A stretch of DNA of 6,935 nucleotides. Source: an uncultured Kroppenstedtia sp. GTDB lineage: Bacteria > Bacillota > Bacilli > Thermoactinomycetales > DSM-45169. Shown here piece after piece: positions 4,972 to 6,935 of the stretch (positions are counted from its first letter, which is position 1; the number at the start of each line of letters is the position of its first letter). Both the position numbers and the translations under genes were made by a program. Under the pieces are notes generated by a model that was given only the letters and a program-made list of their open reading frames with translations, had not been told where the DNA came from and did not search any database. The stretch lies in NCBI GenBank assembly GCA_959600065.1, contig CAUGKZ010000090.1, forward strand, positions 1 through 6,935, written 5' to 3'.

Positions 4972-6228
4972 TTGTCTATTTCAACTTCTGCTGCCCAACC
5001 CTTGGGCACCCAGAGGCCTCGTCCCTCTGCACCGGCTCTTTCTTCCCCTAAGTTTGGGGTACTGGCCATCGCGGTCATTGCTATCGGCGGACTGGGTGCG
5101 ATGATCAACGGAACCCAAGGGTTGAAACAGTGCCTACTATTCACCATCGGTCTACTACTGGGATTTACTCTGTATCATGCCCGGTTCGGGTTTACTTCGG
5201 CTTTTCGCCAGTTGCTCTCGGTGGGACAGGGAGCCGGCTTACGCGCTCATATGCTGATGCTGGCCGTCGCCTCCACTCTGTTTGCCTTGATCTTCTCCTC
5301 TGGATTCAGCTTCTTTGGGGTGCATCCCCAGCCCTCCGTCTCCCCCCTCAGTCTCAGCCTCCTCGTCGGAGCCTTTCTGTTTGGGATCGGGATGCAGTTG
5401 GGAGGAGGTTGTGCTTCCGGAACCTTGTACGCTGTAGGGGGCGGGAGCGCACCTGTCTTCATTACCCTGATCGCCTTTATCGCCGGATCGGTACTGGGCG
5501 CCTGGCATTGGGGCTTCTGGACTCAAGAAGTTCCTTCCTTGCCTCCAGTCTCCCTGGCGGAAACCACCGGCCTGGGCTATGGTGGCGCTTGGATTTTACA
5601 GATGGCGCTCTTCGCTGCCATCGCCGGAATCACGGTCCTCATCGGTCGCAAGAGACGCCCGCCAATGATCAAGCCACTCCCCACCGCCAAGGGATGGAGA
5701 CGGTTGCTCCGGGGATCCTGGCCCTTGTGGGCGGCGGCGGTGGGTTTGGCAGTCTTGAATGCCCTCACCCTCACCATCAAAGGAGAACCCTGGGGGATCA
5801 CCTCCGCCTTCGTCCTGTGGGGATCCAAATTCATGCAATGGATCGGGATCGATGTCACCCATTGGGCCTATTGGTCCGGCGAAAAAGGCGCCGTCTTAAG
5901 TAAGCCTGTCACAGCTGATGCCACCAGCGTGATGAACTTCGGCATCATCCTCGGCGCTATGACAGCGGCGGCCGCTGCTGGAACCTATGCCATTCGCAAG
6001 GTCCGCGGACGGGTCGCTCTCGCCTCGGTGATCGGAGGTCTGATGATGGGTTATGGTGCCCGACTCGCCTACGGATGTAACATCGGAGCTTTCTTCAGCG
6101 GCATCGCTTCTTTTAGTCTTCATGGTTGGGTTTGGATCGGGATGGCCCTGCTGGGAACCACCGTCGGCCTCCCACTGCGCAGGCTCTTCGGCATGAAGAA
6201 TCCCAAGCCCGATGATTCCGTCTGTTAA
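4972..6228 (+). CDS. YeeE/YedE-family (TsuA-like) sulfur-compound transporter
   Basis: An inner-membrane protein of about 418 residues with some nine to ten hydrophobic segments. The family diagnostics are two related half-motifs: GMQLGGGCASGTLYAVGGGS (starting at residue 140 from the TTG start) and YGARLAYGCNIGAFFSGIAS (from 361), each with one cysteine (147 and 369). Characterised members (TsuA/YeeE) import thiosulfate through a cysteine-lined path, and some YedE proteins are linked to selenium. Thiosulfate is the leading guess, not a proof. A third cysteine is at 54 and the last residue is also cysteine. The TTG at 4972 is chosen because AAGGTGG (4955-4961) is correctly spaced from it; the GTG at 4963 would sit one base from the ribosome site. 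No TusA or rhodanese partner is seen beside it. Confidence 0.92.
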   Translation: MSISTSAAQPLGTQRPRPSAPALSSPKFGVLAIAVIAIGGLGAMINGTQGLKQCLLFTIGLLLGFTLYHARFGFTSAFRQLLSVGQGAGLRAHMLMLAVASTLFALIFSSGFSFFGVHPQPSVSPLSLSLLVGAFLFGIGMQLGGGCASGTLYAVGGGSAPVFITLIAFIAGSVLGAWHWGFWTQEVPSLPPVSLAETTGLGYGGAWILQMALFAAIAGITVLIGRKRRPPMIKPLPTAKGWRRLLRGSWPLWAAAVGLAVLNALTLTIKGEPWGITSAFVLWGSKFMQWIGIDVTHWAYWSGEKGAVLSKPVTADATSVMNFGIILGAMTAAAAAGTYAIRKVRGRVALASVIGGLMMGYGARLAYGCNIGAFFSGIASFSLHGWVWIGMALLGTTVGLPLRRLFGMKNPKPDDSVC

Positions 6229-6260
6229 AAAACCGATCCCTAATGGGGGATCGGTTTTTT
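6227..6260. terminator. Bidirectional intrinsic terminator between the convergent transporter gene and msrA
   Basis: Six A (6227-6232), CCGATCCC (6233-6240), a short loop, GGGATCGG (6247-6254) and six T (6255-6260) give a stem with T-runs on both strands. It overlaps the transporter's TAA stop codon and ends 32 bases before the msrA stop, so it can serve both genes. Confidence 0.93.
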
Positions 6261-6292
6261 CATGGATCTACATCTGAGCGACTTCCCAATGA

Positions 6293-6763
6293 TCAGATGT
6301 GACAGGAGGATTGTCCTCGCTTCTCGAGGTAACGTTGATGATACTCCTCCGCACGGTAAAAGGGGGCAGCCGGTACAATCTGGGTCACCAAAGGATCTTT
6401 CCATTTACCTGAGGTTTCCAACTCCTGTTTGGATTTTTCCGCTGCTTCCTTTTGTTCCGGCGAATGATAAAAGATCACAGACCGGTACTGGGTACCGAGA
6501 TCTGGACCCTGCCGGTTCAGCGTGGTCGGGTTATGATTCTCCCAAAACACCCGAAGCAATTCCTCATAGCTGACCTGCGAAGGATCATACTCCAGATCCA
6601 CCACTTCAGCATGACCCGTTCGGTCGGTACAGACCTCCTCATAAGTGGGGTTTTCTGTGGTCCCCCCCATATATCCGACAGCCGTGGAGGTGACACCTTT
6701 TATCTGGCGAAAGAACTCCTCCACGCCCCAAAAACATCCTGCTCCAAATGTGGCTCGTGCCAT
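6293..6763 (-). CDS. msrA: Peptide-methionine (S)-S-oxide reductase MsrA
   Basis: Reduces the S-epimer of methionine sulfoxide in proteins and free methionine, using thioredoxin as electron donor, in the cytoplasm. The 156-residue length is typical of compact MsrA. The catalytic motif GCFWG places the nucleophile at Cys10. GYMGG (30-34), TGHAEVV (49-55, with the conserved Glu53) and GTQYRS (90-95) complete the active site. Cys154 in the C-terminal SSCHI is the likely resolving cysteine; Cys45 is extra. There is no MsrB fusion and no msrB nearby. The ATG at 6763 is chosen because AAGGAG lies nine bases upstream; an in-frame upstream GTG/ATG would add eight residues that contain the ribosome site itself. 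It is monocistronic as far as the window shows and converges on the transporter gene. Confidence 0.97.
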   Translation of the reverse strand: MARATFGAGCFWGVEEFFRQIKGVTSTAVGYMGGTTENPTYEEVCTDRTGHAEVVDLEYDPSQVSYEELLRVFWENHNPTTLNRQGPDLGTQYRSVIFYHSPEQKEAAEKSKQELETSGKWKDPLVTQIVPAAPFYRAEEYHQRYLEKRGQSSCHI

Positions 6764-6804
6764 CAGACAACACTCCTTTTCCATCACCGGGCATCTTCCG
6801 GTTT

Positions 6805-6833
6805 CTTCTTATCCTACCCAAGGATGAGTCCGG
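6805..6833 (-). promoter_or_regulatory. Tentative msrA promoter
   Basis: On the minus strand TTGTCG (four of six -35 matches) and TAGGAT (four of six) are separated by 17 bases, about 40 bases before the msrA start. Both boxes are weak; no operator was recognised. Confidence 0.35.
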
Positions 6834-6883
6834 CGACAATCCCTCCACGAAAAACTATCATAGAACCTTTCGCTCTATTTTAT

Positions 6884-6935
6884 CAGGGCTGTTGATTAAC
6901 CAGAAAATGGGCGGCGGAAGGGAGTCGTGTGCTGC
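6884..6935 (+). mobile_element. Partial end of another element of the 453-641 family
   Basis: CAGGGCTGTTGATTAACC matches the corresponding end of the element at 1533-1739 at 17 of 18 positions. The sequence then diverges and runs off the window, so this may be another miniature copy or the end of a full-length insertion sequence. If it has a 9-bp duplication, the left copy would be CTATTTTAT (6875-6883). Confidence 0.55.

Noticed and set aside
5130..5903. Open frame of 257 codons in another frame of the transporter gene
   Set aside because: Arginine- and proline-rich shadow of a GC-rich gene; the overlapping frame has clear family motifs and membrane segments.

Overview
The window looks like chromosomal DNA from a Gram-positive, low-to-mid GC bacterium of the Bacillota, most likely the Bacilli. 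The reasons are strong purine-rich Shine-Dalgarno sequences, TTG starts, sigma-A type promoters, classical hairpin-plus-T-run terminators, and the family types present (GntR/HutC, ArsR, stand-alone MsrA). A Thermoactinomycetaceae-like or Paenibacillus-like host would fit, but the genus cannot be fixed from the sequence alone.

Layout. (1) Positions 2-298, minus strand: the first 99 codons of an ArsR-family repressor that runs off the left edge, with an autoregulatory promoter/palindrome at 318-347. (2) Positions 649-4261, minus strand: an uncharacterised catabolic/transport module. A sigma-A promoter (4233-4261) overlaps a perfect 45-bp palindrome (4195-4239) and drives a PTS EIIC-like membrane protein with an unusual soluble N-terminal domain (TTG start at 4181). 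Six bases later comes a TIM-barrel protein of the phosphate-binding-barrel type. An intrinsic terminator (1433-1476) precedes a GntR/HutC-type regulator (649-1389), the obvious candidate ligand sensor. (3) Positions 4240-4971: about 700 bp without a gene, holding one miniature element and the promoter of the next gene. (4) Positions 4972-6228, plus strand: a YeeE/YedE (TsuA-like) sulfur-compound transporter. It converges on msrA (6293-6763, minus) across a bidirectional terminator.

The most interesting material is between genes. Two copies of a miniature inverted-repeat element (453-641 and 1533-1739) lie in opposite orientations, each with a 9-bp target duplication (one perfect, one 8/9). 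A third element with unrelated ends (4391-4551, ending in a perfect 15-bp inverted repeat) carries the same 27-nt loop on top of a GC-rich stem. In the first two elements the loop has flipped relative to the element ends, so all three loops read the same way along this strand. A fourth related end starts at 6884 and runs off the right edge. This suggests a conserved hairpin cassette shared by different mobile backbones and able to invert or be held in one orientation.

Functional picture. The GntR regulator, EIIC-like permease and TIM-barrel protein probably form one substrate-uptake and processing unit; the substrate is unknown. The YeeE transporter and MsrA, perhaps with the single-cysteine ArsR, give the flanks a loose sulfur/redox theme. 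That link is inference only.
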